Of a stretch of 24,679 nucleotides of DNA, positions 23,457 to 24,679 are shown one piece after another. The notes under the pieces are model-generated. The model ran no database searches, was not told where the DNA came from, and saw only the letters and a list, made by a program, of their open reading frames with translations. Position 1 is the first letter of the stretch, and each line of letters begins with the position of its first letter. Origin of the DNA: Thermoplasmata archaeon (GTDB lineage: Archaea; Thermoplasmatota; Thermoplasmata; Thermoplasmatales; Thermoplasmataceae). The position numbers and the translations under genes are program-made. The stretch spans positions 1 through 24,679 of the forward strand of contig JAJZWN010000017.1 in assembly GCA_021846695.1 (NCBI GenBank), written 5' to 3'.

Positions 23457-24347
23457 ATGGGCATGGAACTTCTTAGAAAAGGCAAGGTAAAGGATGTATA
23501 TGACGATGGGAAGGATCTGGTCTTTAAATTTTCGGACAGAATATCCGTATTCGATAAGATTATTCCAGATTCTATCCCACATAAGGGCGAATCACTGTGC
23601 AGAACCTCAACTTACTGGTATAATATTGTATCATCCCTGGGGATAGATACAGATTTTATTGAACTTGTGTCTGATTCAGAAATGAAAGTAAAAAAATTCA
23701 GGCAGATAGACCGCGGTTATAAATTTCTTTCAAATTATATGGTACCTCTGGAGTTTATAACAAGGTACTATCTTGCTGGTTCCGCCTATGACAGGGTAAA
23801 ATCGGGGGAAATTGACTATCATTCCCTGGGTTTCAAGAATCCTCCTGTTTATGGAGAAAAACTTCCAGACCCATTTTTTGAAGTTTCAACAAAATTCGAA
23901 AAGTTTGATAGATATCTTCATACTGATGAGGCACTTGAAATTTCTGGCCTTGATGCCGGTGAATTATGCGAGATTCAGGAAACCATTTTTAAGATAGACA
24001 GAAGGATAAATAGTTCTGTGGAAAGCAGGGGGCTTATTCATGCCGATGGAAAGAAAGAATTTGCACTGGGCCTTGAAAGAAAACCGGTAATAATTGATAC
24101 ATTCGGCACGCTGGATGAAGACAGGTTCTGGGATAAGAAAGATTATGAGAACGGGCAGGTAAATGAACTCAGCAAGGAAATGGTAAGGCAATATTACAGA
24201 AAAACAGGATACCACCAGAAACTCTATGATGCCAGGGATAATAATCAACCGGAGCCGGATATAGAACCTTTGCCGGAAAATATTGTTAAAACAGTTTCAG
24301 ATTTATACATTCATATGTACGAAAAAATAACTGGATTAAAGTGGTGA
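23457..24347 (+). CDS. purC: Phosphoribosylaminoimidazole-succinocarboxamide synthase (SAICAR synthetase)
   Basis: Joins aspartate to CAIR with ATP in purine synthesis. The 296-residue length is in the longer range of the family. Motifs are LLRKGKVKDVYDDGKDLVFKFSDRISVFD at the start (positions about 4-32, the ATP-binding lobe), then RYYLAGSAYD near 102-111, and a C-terminal part with HADGKKEFALG followed by IIDTFGTLDEDRFW, corresponding to the usual D.KFEFG and DE..TPDSSR regions. TAAAATTATA (23431-23440) lies 22-28 nt before both possible starts, ATG 23457 and ATG 23463. No other purine genes are visible nearby. Confidence 0.95.
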   Translation: MGMELLRKGKVKDVYDDGKDLVFKFSDRISVFDKIIPDSIPHKGESLCRTSTYWYNIVSSLGIDTDFIELVSDSEMKVKKFRQIDRGYKFLSNYMVPLEFITRYYLAGSAYDRVKSGEIDYHSLGFKNPPVYGEKLPDPFFEVSTKFEKFDRYLHTDEALEISGLDAGELCEIQETIFKIDRRINSSVESRGLIHADGKKEFALGLERKPVIIDTFGTLDEDRFWDKKDYENGQVNELSKEMVRQYYRKTGYHQKLYDARDNNQPEPDIEPLPENIVKTVSDLYIHMYEKITGLKW

Positions 24348-24353
24348 ACTACC

Positions 24354-24560
24354 TCATTCCAAAGCATTGAAGCTTCCTGGTTCATCGACATAATTTGCCT
24401 TCACATATGGAGTATTAAGCCCTTCAAAGGTATCGGTTAATGTTTCCCCGGGCGTAAATCCCCTGCTATCTTCAGGTAAAATATAGGTGTTGATGCCTTA
24501 TGTTTAAGTGCATCGATTATTCCACCTACGTTAATAAATTTAATATTATCATATAAACAT
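24354..24560 (-). pseudogene. Degraded gene fragment, C-terminal end of an unidentified protein
   Basis: On the minus strand the stretch ending in TGA at 24354 reads GINTYILPEDSRGFTPGETL then TDTFEGLNTPYVKANYVD and EPGSFNALE, clearly protein-like. Upstream, in another frame, INVGGIIDALKHK continues it; the join at CATAAGGCATC (about 24488-24500) needs one additional G. Before that a TAA closes the frame at once and no start codon exists, so only about 65 codons of the C-terminus remain. I do not recognise the family. The rest of the region to the right edge (24561-24679) is AT-rich with nothing that I can identify. Confidence 0.55.
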
Positions 24561-24679
24561 TACTATTATATATGCATATGTTATAATTATCTGAAAAATA
24601 ATTAATTTGTTGTTATTTTAAAAATTATAACTTTCATGGGATTTGAAAATTGTTTAAATATTAACTAATTATTGAATAT

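Overview
The window looks like chromosome from a thermoacidophilic archaeon of the Thermoplasmatales, most likely Ferroplasma or a close relative. The base composition is AT-rich. Many first genes have an archaeal TATA box centred about 22-29 nt before the ATG, so their transcripts would be leaderless, while internal operon genes carry GGAGG/GGTGA-type ribosome sites or overlap as ATGA. Diagnostic genes include class II HMG-CoA reductase, the RbkR CTP-dependent riboflavin kinase/regulator, archaeal riboflavin synthase, the PyrB/PyrI pair, an aIF2-beta fused to a TRAM domain, stand-alone archaeal Elp3 and a diphthamide ligase. The genus call is inference.

Layout. 1-1385: a YeeE/YedE sulfur-transport gene cut by the left edge, plus a small two-helix membrane protein. 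1432-4740: a riboflavin cluster (reductase, RibB, RibC, RibH on the minus strand) sharing an 86-bp divergent promoter with a metal-dependent deaminase-like amidohydrolase. 4903-5690: two small unrecognised proteins. 5691-8378: a tight operon of HMG-CoA reductase, TPR protein and alpha/beta hydrolase. 8473-9650: a zinc-finger-like orphan and a SnoaL/NTF2-like protein. 9878-11261: pyrBI. 11447-13762: aIF2-beta/TRAM, a PIN-domain protein, RbkR and the Dph6-type ligase. 14006-14861: a ribbon-helix-helix regulator overlapping an unknown gene. 14839-17424: a glycosylation-sequon-rich membrane-anchored surface protein with an ABC-2 permease and ATPase. 17661-17735: tRNA-Glu(CTC). 17818-19324: a tandem universal stress protein and a class II aldolase. 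19325-21578: Elp3 and a membrane protein. 21846-22743: a cysteine synthase broken by a one-base frameshift. 22740-24347: a histidine phosphatase and PurC. 24354-24560: a degraded gene fragment.

Connections. The riboflavin enzymes make riboflavin from the reduced pyrimidine intermediate, and RbkR, 9 kb away, both phosphorylates riboflavin and is expected to repress the cluster. In archaea the pyrimidine deaminase of this pathway is, as far as I know, unassigned. The divergent amidohydrolase has the full HxH/HxxE/H/D deaminase signature and is my strongest candidate for something undescribed. Other points worth a second look are a 4 x 10-bp tandem array of TATA-like sequences before the surface-protein operon, a repeated TGTACA element before the ribbon-helix-helix gene, the two broken genes, and a GC-rich structured patch at 21638-21745.
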